This document shows, one piece after another, positions 48,401-59,905 of a DNA stretch of 64,000 nt (position 1 is its first letter; the number at the start of each line of letters is the position of its first letter). Origin of the DNA: Heterocephalus glaber (Eukaryota; Chordata; Mammalia; Rodentia; Bathyergidae); NCBI RefSeq assembly GCF_000247695.1, contig NW_004624843.1, positions 3,013,771 through 3,077,770 on the forward strand. The letters are read 5' to 3'. The position numbers and the translations under genes were made by a program. The notes under the pieces were generated by a model that saw nothing but the letters and a program-made list of their open reading frames with translations, was not told the origin of the DNA and did not search any database.

Positions 48401-49459
48401 TGACACTGAGAAACTAAGTTCTCTCAGTTCCAAACAAAGGGAATTCATCATTTTCCTCAGACTGTTTTGATCATAAAGTTCACAGGAAGCCCAGAGCCCA
48501 TGCTGAGGACGCCTTGGCCTTAGGCCTCCGGCCGCGCCATTCCTATGGGTCCCAAGACTCCTTCCAAAATCCAAGAAGGAAGGTGTAGTGGAATGAAGAC
48601 TCCTGGGTGTCTTCAATCAATAAGTGACAGAGTCAGAGCAAAATACGCCGGACACACAGTCCTGTAACAGGTGGGGGAATGTTGTGTTCACATTTCTGAG
48701 AATTTCTCTGCAAGATTTAGCTCCACTCACCTGCCTGGGTTGACAGCACCCCAGGGTTGGTTTCCTCCCGCTCCCTGATCTCCACCAGGCTTCCTGCATT
48801 GCACAGATAGCTGCTTGCACTTCATTCTTTTTCTCAGAGTCTAGCCTGGAAGCCCACAAATGAGGACAAAATTTAACTGTCCCTCAGTTCACAAACATTC
48901 AATCCACTAAATATTAACTACAGGCATTCCACCAGTACCTATGATATATAGACCCAGTGGCACCTGGTCAGGTAAGGTAGGAAGAGTGAGAGATGTTGCA
49001 GAACCGGCCAAAACGCACTGCAGACAGACACAGCCAGCAGCTGCAGGTGTATGAAAAGGGGACGGTCAAGCTTGACTGCTAAGACTAGGCTGGGACAGGC
49101 TTTGCAGAAGAGAGACGGACAGGGAAGCTTGTAAGTTAGGCAGTGTTTCTCAAGTTTCTTACAAGATAGTCCCCCCTACAGGGCTTTCTCGGGCATTTCC
49201 CCCTAAATTCCTCCCTCCATCCATGAAATCAAATATCATGGACAGAACTGTTTGCATTCTATGGTATATTCTCATTGTAATTTCTAAATTTTTTGCCCTC
49301 CCTACACAAGAGCCAAGTTTTGCTCTTGAAGTACAAAAAAAGAGAAAAGAAAAGAAATGGAGAAGGTGACAATTCAAGTAAAGAAATACTATGAGGAATG
49401 CCAAAGGGTATAAAATTGAACAGCTTACAGAGACAGAAGAAAATAATCCACTTTGGTCT
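48401..49459. other. Intronic sequence, mostly unrecognised
   Basis: A possible second L2-like fragment lies at about 48885..49130. The minus frames at 49159..49540 are chance frames without a domain. Confidence 0.4.
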
Positions 49460-49865
49460 GTGGTAAATTAAAGATGGTGGCAAACTCTTCCATGTTCCTA
49501 CCTCAAGAGCAGGTCTCTTGTCCCTTCCAGTGCAATCCATAGGAACTGGTAGCTTCCACTTACTGTCTCTAGGAGCTCTGCATCTTGGAAACTAGCCATC
49601 ATGCCCTAAGGAAGTTCAAAGAGCCCCAAGGAAAGGCATTTGTAGAGAGAAAACAGGATAGTTCCTCACTGATAACCAGCATCAACTTGCATGCCAAGAG
49701 GATCCACCATCTTGAGGTGGATCCTTTAGTGCTGACTGAGCTGCCCTACCTGGCCCCACAGAGGCCTGCTCAAATTGCAGATGTGTAAATAGAACAAATG
49801 ATTGCTGTTTTGAGCAACCTATTTTGACGGTGATTTGTGATACACCAATAAATAACCAGAACATG
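49460..49865 (+). mobile_element. MLT1-type MaLR LTR
   Basis: A string of landmarks: agccccaaggaaaggca, ataaccagcatcaacttgca, tgccaagaggatccaccatc, ttgaggtggatcctttag, then gagcaacctattttgacggt and aataaataaccagaaca. The coordinate order matches a sense MLT1. Confidence 0.6.
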
Positions 49866-51474
49866 TTGTTTACAGAGTCACTGAGAGTTATCAAATCACA
49901 CAGCAGCCCACTCCCTACAAATATACCAACCCTAGTCTGAAGCAGGGTTTCTTCCTTGCTTTTTGCTGTATTGCACAGCAAGAAACTTAAGCAAGCATTG
50001 AGTAAACAAAAAGTCTTTAAGTGACTGAGTCATTGATTAGGGTCATAAGGTCTTATTTTCTTGTCAAATTTAATTTTCATTAAGCAAAGCTGTTCTTGTT
50101 AATGAGCCAATTAGCTTGTAAATAAAAACTATCACGAGTCTCTGTGAATACCATTATTGTATTTCCAAGAAGGAGGAAAACACTTAATAAAATCTGTTTA
50201 AATAATAAACAACCAGCCCCGAAGGAACAGTTCAGAACAGAACTAAATCATGTGAAAATATTCTGAAATACATGTGGCAAACAAACTTTCTCATCCTGTC
50301 CAGAAGTACATCATGAGAATAAGTGATTCTCACACACACCCATTCTGGACCACAGCGATTCCTTTTTATGAACCACTGGTTTTAAACAACTCATTTTCTC
50401 TCAAACAAATAAGACTTGCTTATCATTACCTGCATTCTCCACATTCAATCAAATACTGACTAAAGCATCAGTCATTCAACACTCTCAGAATTATTAGAAA
50501 ATATACTTTTACAGCGCAAATGAACAAAGCTGCATTTGCAGCCATGTAGATACGTGTGGGAAAGTTGGATCCACTTTCTCCCAGAAAATCCCCTCCTGCC
50601 TCTAACACAGGGCTTTCCGGGTGAGGGGAACTCTGTGATTTGTTAAGACGAATTTCACCAGCCTGATGCCTGCTGTTTTCCAGCCTCAGCTTCAAGCACG
50701 GCCCAGGTTCCCTGAACTTACTCCAAATAGTAACATCTATCAAAGCAACAAATTCAAAACAGGTGCATAGTTAGCATGTAAATGTAGAACAACTTTATAT
50801 TTCCGTAGTGGCATTCAGCATGCTCATAAAATCTAGATCTCGGCAGTTCTTGTCCAAACTTCCTATAATCTTAAAAAGATGGCAAATTATAAACAAAGAT
50901 AGAGAAACTTGACTCCCCCACCAGTGAATGAACTTGGTAAACAAAACTGAAGTCCACATCCAATGTTCATTAATTGGTTCCATTTGGCTTGGAGCCCCCC
51001 TGCCTTGCCTTCACTCACAGTCAGCCCAGCTGACTTTGCCCTGGGGGCGTATGATTTACAAACCCTGGATTCAGCACACACTCCCAATACAGCTCACGCT
51101 ATACCTTGTTTCTATTAGGTAACCGAGTCCCCAAATTAAATCTGGGCCATTTCCAACTCTAGCTGACACTGATAATGCCGATGACACTTAATAATATAAG
51201 ATCTTTTCCTATAACATATAGCCTGAGTATTAGTCATGCCTAATTTCAACAATTCTTGGTGGATGTCTACAACTATTGTGTCATCTGTTTCTATTCATGT
51301 TTTATTCAAACCTACTAGGAAGCAGAGAAGCACTGTATAAGCCTGAAGCATCCAAATATTTCATTTCTACGACAGGCATTTTTATATGCTTTCTCCTTAA
51401 TCATGAAATTAACATAAGAAAACAAAAATATCTCTTATGAGGCAGAAAGAATTCTCCAGGAGGTTAAGAATGAA
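49866..51474. other. Intronic sequence, mostly unrecognised
   Basis: The part at 49990..50220 is AT-rich, with TAAT cores and no repeat. Frames at 50468..50743 and 50795..51122 have no resemblance to known proteins. Confidence 0.4.
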
Positions 51475-51660
51475 GGGAGGCTCTACTTCAGGTTGCCGGA
51501 AGTGGAGTCCTGGTTCACTTCTTACCGGATGCATGAACTTTCATCATCCAAGCCTCAGTCTGCCCCCTTTACATGGAGACAAGTGTGGTATCTGTGCTGC
51601 ATAACGGTGAGGTGGGTAACATCAGTAGAGCAGGAAGCACAGATCTAGATACCAGGCAGG
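51475..51660 (+). mobile_element. MIR-like SINE remnant
   Basis: gaagtggagtcctggttcac, ttcttaccggatgcatgaac, then ccaagcctcagtctgccccc and gtgaggtgggtaacatcagt follow the MIR order. Confidence 0.5.
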
Positions 51661-54235
51661 AGCTGTGAAGTTACTGCACCTGCAGTGCAAATCATGGCTA
51701 TGAAATTATACTCATTCCTGGGATTGTTATGTTCTTTGTCACGCACTGGTTTCATCTTGGGTTTGGCTTTGTTTTTTGCTTTTCTCATTCTCTTAGTTCT
51801 GCAACAGATTTTTCCCCTTCACTTCCACATTGCCCTGTTTTTAACATCTATTCTTTTTATCTCTCTCATTTTACCAAGTGATTTATTTATTAGTGGGTGA
51901 GTTCTACAGATTGGTGTTGACTTCTGACAAAGAGAAAGCTAATATGAAAAAATGCTAATAAGGCAGGCTAGAGGGACAACCAGTGGATTAAACCTCTGAT
52001 AGCTCACAGCAGCAGCATCATTGCCATCATCTTGGGGAGCATTTTTTGACTGGTGTCCCCAGTGCTACTGTAGGTGTAATGACTAAGAAAATACTCTCCA
52101 CAATCTCTGAGGCCAACGCTACAAGGAAGCCCACTTTGCAGAGGTCAATATTGAGGACCTCTCTGTTAAATAAAGGTGAGATAATTTAGCCTGTATGCAT
52201 GCAGCTCAAAGTTAAAACATCCCAAACTGGTCTGTCTATTTTCTCCAGGGGTTTTCCCAACAAACCTCCTCCTCTTTCCAGGGCACCCAACACCCTCAGT
52301 ACCCACTAGGAGGCCCAAGTCAGAGACTGACACAGTGTTTCTTAAACTTCAATCCACCTAGTGCAAATACAGCCAACGAACTTTATCAGATCCCTCCATG
52401 ACTATGTTTTTGTTTTATCAGGAGCTAAGGGAAAAAAGCTGAAGCTGACTCCGAGCTCTCTCTCTTCAGGAGAGAGACCACAGCAGAGCCACATCCCAGT
52501 GGGGAAGCCCGTGGTGTGGCCTGCTCATCACAGGCCATTTGTCACTTGGTGCCCCTTCTAGCAGTTACTAGCCATTGCCCAGCACAAACCAGTGAGCAGA
52601 TGACCTCAAAAGGCATCACCACTAATTAAACAGTATAAAAAGCTTTAGCTTATTTCTTCCATTCTTTTTGTCAAAGAAAAACAGCACAAGTAATCATTTT
52701 TTTGGTCCATGATTATCTAATTTCTCTACTTTTAATCTCTACTTTGAGACCTATTTTGAGGGGTTACTCTACTTCTCCTTGAGATTGTGACCAAAATTGA
52801 ATGATTCACTTTCTGTATTAGCCCATGATAAAGACAGTTCGTTCATGTCTACATGTTTATCAATTTTATTCAACTAAATCCATTTTATTATTTATAAAGG
52901 CAATTTAAATTACCCAGATTGAAATTAATGGTTCCATTTCAATGTAAAATACATGGAGCTAGATTCTGTGGTTAAGACTGTACACATTCAAGGGATTCAG
53001 AGAAGGAACACATTTCTTCTGGTCTGGAAGAGTCAGAGAGATGTGAAAGAGGAAGTGGAAACATCTACGTGCCGTGGGCATGAGTCAGGAGAGGGTGGGA
53101 TGGAAGGACATGCGTGCTGACCACGTGAAGGGCCTGCCCGGCCTCACGGAGAGGCCCCAACCCAAAGCTGCACCCTCTCTGAAAAGGTCAGATAAAAACT
53201 TATCCACAGAAACTGTGTGGGACCCATTTAACCAATGGCTTATCCCCTGCTCAGCCTTCCCTGCGCATGTCTAGGACAGAATGAAAAACCTCACAGTCCT
53301 CTTGGTCTGAAGGCAATCAGCAAAGCTTGACACCCATGACCTCAATTCTGCCTCTTTTCTGTCGAAGATTCTGTGCTCACCCTATTCACAGAGGGAAGAT
53401 TTGCAAGTCCTGGGCTCCCAGAAGTGAGGCAAAAAGGAGAACCAACCCAAGAATGTCCCATCCTCCCAGACAGAGCCTGCAGGCTGCGGGGCCCAGGAAA
53501 CAGCACATTCACTTCTGTTTTCCTCTAGGACCTTAGCAGATATCTGGGATTTCCTAGTTCTGCTCATTTGGAAAATGTTTTCCATCCAAAACTAGAGAGC
53601 CAGGCTGTGAAAATGGAGTGAAGAGTAGAAAATACCAAAAAGAAAGAAACTGGGAGGCTACTCAAAAGAAACTTTTAAGTAAAAGACACCCTTAAATGTT
53701 TAGACCACTTACAAAGAGATGATAGCATCCATTTAAAAAAATCAATCCATTCTCATCACTAGCCTATTAGAAATTGTATTTTCTCTTTAATGCAACCTTA
53801 TAATAAAACTCAATCATGCAAGATTCCAAGCTCTCTTTTTTTTACTCTCCTAAAAGCAAAGGTCGCTAGATACAAAGTAAATGCCAGATTTTATCTGCTG
53901 TGTGAGAACAGCCTTTGCTTAAGTCAGCTGTGTGTAGGTCATTTGTTTGTCCTCGGTTTAGCCTGGAGCAGAACAGGACAAAGCAACAAGAGAGACTCAA
54001 TTCTCCTTGGCCACAAGGACCTTTGCTCAAAAACCACCTCTTATGTCCAGCCTCACCTTGTCCTTCCTCTGCTTACCACAGCCCCTTACAGGACACAGTC
54101 ACATCCAGCATGGTCCAAATGTGCACTAAACACAAGACCTTGGTCGACAGGACTGGCTAAATCTCTTGTAGTTTAATAATTACAGCCACATGCACTTTGT
54201 ATACAGATTTCAAATCTGAAGTCTCCTTTGTCTTT
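51661..54235. other. Intronic sequence, mostly unrecognised
   Basis: Holds a hydrophobic 71-codon frame at 51685..51900 and possible L2-like text at 53990..54130. No exon recognised. Confidence 0.4.
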
Positions 54236-54247
54236 TAAATCTCTGCC

Positions 54248-54341
54248 GGGCTAGGGATTTAGCTCAGTGGTTTCACCACCTGCTGCGCAAGCACAAGGAC
54301 CCAAGTTCGATCCCCAGTACCAAAAAAAAAAAAAAATTCTT
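54248..54341 (+). mobile_element. ID-like SINE, 5' partner of a SINE-U6 chimera
   Basis: gggctagggatttagctcag (A box) through gttcgatccccagtacc (B box), then a 15-A tail at 54322..54336. Unusually, the tail is followed by four bases and then U6 sequence, with no TSD between them. Confidence 0.95.
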
Positions 54342-54381
54342 GTGCTCGCATCATCAGCACATATACTAAAATTGGAATGAT
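54342..54381 (+). pseudogene. U6 snRNA 5' fragment (nt 1-40), 3' partner of a SINE-U6 chimera
   Basis: gtgctcgcatcatcagcaca then tatactaaaattggaatgat matches the first 40 nt of mammalian U6 with four differences (positions 9, 12, 13 and 37). U6 continues ACAGAG; here the next bases are the right TSD copy taaatctctgcc, so the fragment ends at nt 40 or so. The 12-bp TSD taaatctctgcc flanks SINE plus U6 (54236..54247 and 54381..54392, last base shared). Confidence 0.9.
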
Positions 54382-54531
54382 AAATCTCTGCCTTATCAGT
54401 CTTTGCAAAAAGTTTAAATAATTCAATTTTTTTCCAGACTATGGAAACTTATTGATGGTTATCATGACATAGCTTAGGCAATGGACAGAGGTGTCTGCTG
54501 ACTCACTGATGTTTTAACTATGCTTGATATA

Positions 54532-54702
54532 GCCAGTTGTGGTGGAGCACTCTGGGAGGCTGAAACAGGAAGACTGCAAACTGAAGCAGTTTGAGTCCAT
54601 CTTGAGCAGTTTAGAGACTTAGGGAGACCATGTCGCAAAATATTAACAATAAAATAAGGGCTGGAGACATTGCTCAATCCTTGGTACCACAAAAAAAAAA
54701 AA
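54532..54702 (+). mobile_element. Composite B1/ID-like SINE
   Basis: agccagttgtggtggagcac, ctctgggaggctgaaacagg, then taaaataagggctggagaca, ttgctcaatccttggtacca and a 12-A tail. The ID-like half is shortened. Confidence 0.85.
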
Positions 54703-54929
54703 TGATGTCCAATAAAACTTGAAGTATTATAAATAGAGTTTGATGGCAATTAGTGGCCCCTCTAAAGTACAAATTTACATACACATAGATGGTTTTAGGC
54801 AAATAATTACTGCCTAGTAAGTATACACTAACATTATGTTTGCAGTATGGCAGAATGAAGGTTTGGGAGAAAAGGCTCAACAATGGCCATGTAACTAAGA
54901 AAGAGATTTTAAGCCTTTAACATGGTGGA

Positions 54930-55100
54930 TCTCTGAGCATGTATTCCAGGCTCATCCCATCAGCATCATTTGGGAAGTCAGTGGAAATGCAGGGCTCCAT
55001 GCCCCCACCTCAGACTTCTGCAGTAGAAACTCTGCGGCCATGGACACGTACTGCAGGTGACGCTGACATGCACTAATGTTTGAGAATGGCAAGCCTGGAA
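54930..55100 (+). mobile_element. MER5-like hAT-Charlie DNA transposon
   Basis: aggctcatcccatcagcatc, atttgggaagtcagtggaaa, cccccacctcagacttctgc and acgctgacatgcactaatgt, then tttgagaatgg follow the MER5A order. Confidence 0.65.
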
Positions 55101-55814
55101 GGAAGTTACAGATTAGCTGACCAGGAGCTCTGGATGAAGTGTGATAACAGGATACTAAGAGATGAGGACAGAGAAGGAAGTACCCAGGAGTGGAAGCAAA
55201 CATGTATTTGAGAACTAGCAGGCAGTCTGGTGTGGCTGCAGTATATAATTACAAAGGGTGCACAGCAGAAGTTGATGGCAGATATGGTTCAGATCATGAC
55301 TCTACTGTACATTCCACAGGCCATGAGAAGTCAGTGAGGATGGGATGTCAGGCCATCATGAAATCAATGCTACCCATCAGTAAATATCTTTCGATAGCAG
55401 ATTTGCTATCACCATATAAACATCAAAAGATGGCAATGAGGCCAGGAAGTTAGATGGATGCTGTTTCTCCAAATACTCCTCTAAGTAAGACATCACTACT
55501 GATAATCAAAGGATTCAAATTCTTAACAATCATGTCCTCAGCATTTTAATTTTATAGTTAGAAGTCATGAACCATTAAACTACAATAGAACAGCTCAGAA
55601 ATGACATTCTGCTTTATTTCTCTTTGTAGATATTACCAGAGATGTCTCTTTCTAAGTGATGAAGACCTAAGACATACAGCAACCATAACCAGCATGCACA
55701 AATTACATTTTGTAATGAAAATTAATAACCCTGTGTATTTGCCTATGAAAGGAGATTGAATTGCAAAGTGAAAAGTAATAAAGGGAAACTTAAATGCATA
55801 TTCCTATGTGAAGA
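55101..55814. other. Intronic sequence, no recognisable feature
   Basis: The 87-codon frame at 55190..55453 has no resemblance to known proteins. Confidence 0.4.
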
Positions 55815-56275
55815 AAGCCAATCTGAAGAGGCTATGGATTATATGAGTCCAATTACATGACATGCTGGAAAACTGAAAACTACAGAGACAGTAAAATAGA
55901 CCAGTGATTGCTAGAATTAGGAGGTGGAGAGGGATGAACAAGTGAAGTGCGAAGGGTTATTAGGAAACTGAAACTGTTTGGTATGATGCCATACTGGTGG
56001 ACGGACACGTGTGTCAAATGTGCTCAAACTCACAGATGTAGAAGAGTGAATCCTAGCGCCCACTACTGGCCTCTGGGTCACAATGACCCAGCAATGGGAA
56101 CCCATCAATTTTAGCAAATGGGCCCCTCTGGTAGAGGATGTTGATAATGGGGAAGGTGGTACACGTGGAAAGGCAGAAGTGTATGGAAATTCTCTGTACC
56201 TTCTGCTCAGTTTTGCTGTGATTCTGTAACTGCTCTAAAAAACATACAGTACATTTTTAAAGTAATAAAGAAAGC
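55815..56275 (+). mobile_element. L1M-type LINE 3' end
   Basis: ccaattacatgacatgctgg, aaactacagagacagtaaaa, ccagtgattgctagaattag, ggaaactgaaactgtttggt, ctctggtagaggatgttgat, aattctctgtaccttctgct and aactgctctaaaaaacatac appear in order. Confidence 0.88.
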
Positions 56276-56576
56276 TCCTCAGAGCAAGGTTAGAGTGACT
56301 TTTAGGAAATGTTTCAATCTGCACGAGCTAGAGGCCACTAGCCACAGCTCCATTCTAAGCGTCCAGATCTGGCGGCCCTCCCTATTTCTTTAGCTGAGTC
56401 TCACGAACACCATGGACTCCCTCCACCTTCACCCACACAGGAGCACAGGAACCTTCACCCATGCATCTAGACCTGTGATGTAGGACTTACCCTCTCGCAT
56501 CCTCTCAGACTCTACTTAAAAGACTACTTTGCTCAGTCTACTAATTCAAGCGTTACTCTTACCCTCAAAACACACT

Positions 56577-56607
<31 letters not shown>

Positions 56608-56967
56608 AATAAGTTTGATTAGATAGCTGGGTACCATGTGACCAACTATCAGAACCTCTTACAAAAACAACTGTATTCCTTCTCAGTTGTAGAGGATAGA
56701 AGAACAAAAGTAGGGTACTTTTAATGACTGCCACATCAAACGCCCTTGGAAAACCAACCTTGGTAAAACCAGCTTTCTGCTCGTGTCATGGTACAGGCTC
56801 GCACGGCTGCTCTCATGTGCAGTTCAGGACCACAAACCCTGCAGGGGCAGTACAGGCTGCTCAGAAGTCCGGTCACACTTCCTTCACCACCGACCCCTAC
56901 TCTCCCACAGGAGACCCTTACACCTTCTTCTCTTCCACATCCCCTTCCTCACTGAAGGATCTTGCTT
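56276..56967. other. Intronic sequence with a (CA)n tract
   Basis: Possible L2-like text at 56350..56520. Frames at 56724..57041 include no domain. Confidence 0.4.
56572..56603 (+). repeat. (CA)n microsatellite
   Basis: About 15 CA units with one interruption at the left. Confidence 0.97.
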
Positions 56968-57011
56968 CCTGTTATGGATTGAATTATCTCCAAAAAATGT
57001 CCGAAGGCCTG
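56968..57011 (+). mobile_element. MLT1 LTR, 5' piece (interrupted)
   Basis: gttatggattgaattatctc then caaaaaatgt is the MLT1 start, cut off by a nested LTR at 57012. Continues at 57339. Confidence 0.65.
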
Positions 57012-57333
57012 TGTGTTAGCTATTCTCAGCTGTCAACTTGACTGTATTAGAAGACTACTGAGAGAGGACTGAATCATGGGACATGCCTTGGGTACTCTCT
57101 TGGGTACTGTATCCAGTCCCTGGTCCCCTCCTCTCTACACTGTTCCCTTGTGCTGCTTCCCAGCGTCATGAAATGTGCAGCTTTGCTTTGCCATATCCAT
57201 CTGCCCTGATGTTCCTCTCTGGGAGACAGGTGACCACAAACTAAAACCTCTGGGACGCTGAGTCAACTAAACCTCACCTTTAAGTTGTGGGTGTCAAGTA
57301 TTCGGTCCCAGCAATGGGAAAGCTGATTGATGT
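57012..57333 (+). mobile_element. Rodent ERV/MaLR-type LTR nested in MLT1
   Basis: Starts tgtgttagctattctcagct (TG end) and contains gtcaacttgactgtattaga, ggtgaccacaaactaaaacc, aaacctcacctttaagttgt and tcaagtattcggtcccagca, ending gctgattgatgt. gcctg flanks it as a 5-bp TSD (57007..57011 and 57334..57338). Subfamily not named. Confidence 0.7.
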
Positions 57334-57338
57334 GCCTG

Positions 57339-57690
57339 ACTTCTGAAAACTGAATGTGGCCTTATTTGGAAATATGCCGATATAATCAAGTTAAGGTGAA
57401 GTTATACCACTGCAGGGAGGACCCAAATCTAATGGCTAGCTTTCTTACAAGAAGAGAGAAATGTAGACAAGAAGTACACTATGTGATGATGGTATCAAAG
57501 ATGGAGGTATCTACAAGTTAAAGAATGCCCAGGATTGCCAACAACTGCCAGAACCCCAGAGAAAGATATGGAACAGATTCTCTTTCACAAGGAACCAACA
57601 TTTTGACACTTGACATTTTGGCCTTCTATCCTCTAGAACTGCGAAATAATAAAGTTGTTTTTGTAAGCCATTCCGGTTGTTGGTCACATG
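57339..57690 (+). mobile_element. MLT1 LTR, 3' piece (after nested insertion)
   Basis: gaatgtggccttatttggaa, then gatataatcaagttaaggtg, ttcttacaagaagagagaa, gaatgcccaggattgccaac, then gatatggaacagattctctt and ataataaagttgtttttgta are in MLT1 order. Confidence 0.75.
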
Positions 57691-58156
57691 GTACCCAGAT
57701 ATCTGATCAAACTTATTCTAGGTGTGTGTGTGTGTATGTGTGTTTGGGGGGTAAAATTAAGGCTTAAATTAGTCGACTGGGCAAAGTAGATTCTCTCCTT
57801 AATGTGAGCAGACCTGTCCACTCAGCTGAAGGCCTAGGTAAATCTAAAGGCCAACCCACCCTCAAATGAGAGGGAATTCCTGTGGTCGGACCTTGAGCCA
57901 GTTCGCCAGTCTTACTGACTTACAACTTGAACTGAAACGTCAGCCCTTCTTGGGTCAGTGTGGACTAGAATTTACCACCATCGGCTTTCCTCCTTCCCAG
58001 GAACTTGGACTCGGACTGCAGCTATATCATTGGCTCTCCTGGGTCTCCACTTTGCAACTGTCAATCGTGGGGCTTCTCGGCTTCCATAACCACAGAGCCA
58101 TTTCTTATCGCCTGGAGGTGACCCTTCCTTGGAGAACCTTGGCTAACACAGCCACA
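57691..58156 (+). mobile_element. ERVL LTR (MLT2-type)
   Basis: Landmarks in order: ggtacccagatatctgatca, gactgggcaaagtagattct, cttaatgtgagcagacctgt, gagagggaattcctgtggtc, gccagtcttactgacttaca, cagcccttcttgggtcagtg, ggctctcctgggtctccact and cttggagaaccttggctaac. Noncoding; a long chance open frame starts inside. Confidence 0.8.
57721..57745 (+). repeat. (GT)n microsatellite
   Basis: Short GT run, imperfect (gtgtgtgtgtgtatgtgtgt). Confidence 0.85.
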
Positions 58157-58970
58157 GAAACTGGTAAATGTTCTCTTTCCCTGAGGAAACTGATGCACAC
58201 AAAGAGCCTCCCTAGGCTCATATCCCACCCTATGCACTCCAAGACCCAGCCTCACCTTGTGTCCCTATGGATAGGAACGGCCAATCAGTCCATCTACCCC
58301 CCACCCGGACCCGATTCCTTTCTGCCACTCAAGAGCTCTGCTCCAGCAACTTCCTCTCCTCTGTACCATCTGTTTTGCTCTCTTCAGGATCATTTCTCTA
58401 AGCATAAATCATCCTATCATTTCCTCTGGCTAAGAAGAGAAAAAAATTCTCTATTGAATCCTCTTTTCTCCATATCCCTTCCACAACCTCTCTTTTTTCC
58501 CACTTATCTCATCCCCTCTATAGTAAAACTCAAATTCTTATATTTTCTTGACCCTCTTCCTCAGTTCCCCTCATTCCTCTCTCTCTTTAAATCCACTCTG
58601 ACTTTTGTTCTATCACTTCACAGAAATGGCTCCAAAAAATGTACTGAATGGCACAGAGAACCATTTCATCATTGGGCATATTTTATCCTTCACATTCCTT
58701 TTGCCTCAACAATCTTAAAGCATGAAACAAATTACATATTATAAAATAGAAGCCATGACAACCACACAAGTGGTGTCATCCATTCTCTCTAATTTATCCA
58801 TCATTAAAACATAGACATTGAAAGAACTAAGATCCCTTCTTGCTTTGACTTTGTAAGACTAACATCCAGTCTTTCCTGCTGGCCAGCTATAGTCTAGTAG
58901 CATTATGACCCATAAAGCAAACACATGCGCAACCTGAGACTACAGGATGCATTTATTTCTCCTCTGGGGA
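58157..58970. other. Intronic sequence, pyrimidine-rich in part
   Basis: Contains the tail of the 292-codon frame (57866..58744), with C/T-rich text at 58440..58620. It may be an old LINE remnant, but no family is clear. Confidence 0.4.
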
Positions 58971-59118
58971 AAAAACGAAAAGGGAAGGGGAAGAGAAGAG
59001 GAGAGAGAAAGAAAAGGGGAATGGAGAGAAGGAGAGAAAACAGAAAAGGGGGGGAGGGGAGTAGACAGAACAGCTGGGGAGGCTGGGCAGAAGTAGGGAA
59101 GAAAAGAAGGGAAGCAAA
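58971..59118 (+). repeat. Purine-rich low-complexity tract
   Basis: A/G run (gaaaagggaaggggaagaga, gggggggaggggagtag type) with few pyrimidines. The Lys/Arg/Glu-rich plus frame and the Ser/Pro minus frame are its translations. Confidence 0.9.
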
Positions 59119-59773
59119 GCAGCATCACTCAGAGCACAGTTCTGCTAAGGAAATATTGATTTTTATATCCTTACTCTACAACAAGAGATGATTATATGAA
59201 ATAATTGCTCCTTAAATCTCCCTAGTCTTTGGTAAGCATGCTTTTAAATATTTATGTGAGGTCTATTTATCTTCTGTATTAAATTTTTCTCCATGACAAT
59301 TACTGGTAATTGCTCCTTAAGTGCTTCTCAGAACAAAGAGAATGCAGCTAAGGCACACCTGAAAAATACTGAGCTTCTCAGATTGCTCCTATATCATGAA
59401 AAGAATCTGCAAACATCCCTTCCTTACCCATTAATGCAGATCTCATTTGTCATTATTCAAAGCAGCAAGGTAAATAGGGTAGGCTGTTCTTGCACTAACT
59501 GTCCACAGCCAAGGGCAAGTGCAGGCTGAATCTACTGCCCTGCTCACCCACCATGCAGCCCCCAAGCTGCCCAGTCTTAATTCACACAAACAAAACTCAG
59601 AACCACCTGGGCCCCTTCGTGGCCAAGGAGGACACAGCTTCATTCAGTCATGCAAGTGAGCTAGGTTGGGTACTGAACGTGGCTCTAGGAAAACAAAGCA
59701 AAATGAGAAACTTCAAGTGACTCAGAGTTGGCTGCTGCTGGTGATGGGGGTGGGGGGGGAGGTAGCACTGCTA
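59119..59773. other. Intronic sequence, no recognisable feature
   Basis: Frames at 59293..59643 have no recognisable domain. Confidence 0.4.
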
Positions 59774-59791
59774 AGGGATAGGGGAGGGAGA

Positions 59792-59887
59792 GCTGGGGAT
59801 TTAGCTCAGTGGTTCCATCGCTTGCCTTGCAAGTGCAAGGACCCGAGCTCGACCCCTGGTACCAAAAAAAACCACAAAAAACAATAC
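59792..59887 (+). mobile_element. ID-like tRNA-derived SINE, young
   Basis: gctggggatttagctcagtg (A box), gagctcgacccctggtacc (B box) and an A-rich tail. Flanked by an 18-bp TSD, agggataggggagggaga (59774..59791) and agggataggtgagggaga (59888..59905), with one mismatch. Confidence 0.95.
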
Positions 59888-59905
59888 AGGGATAGGTGAG
59901 GGAGA

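Noticed and set aside
48481..48560. CpG-containing patch (ggcctccggccgcgccat) as a possible promoter or first exon
   Set aside because: Only a few CpGs in a short stretch and no match to the expected start of PID1; not a CpG island.
51685..51900. Hydrophobic 71-codon frame with two membrane-like segments
   Set aside because: T-rich DNA readily gives Leu/Phe/Ile-rich peptides; no homology, promoter or conservation visible.
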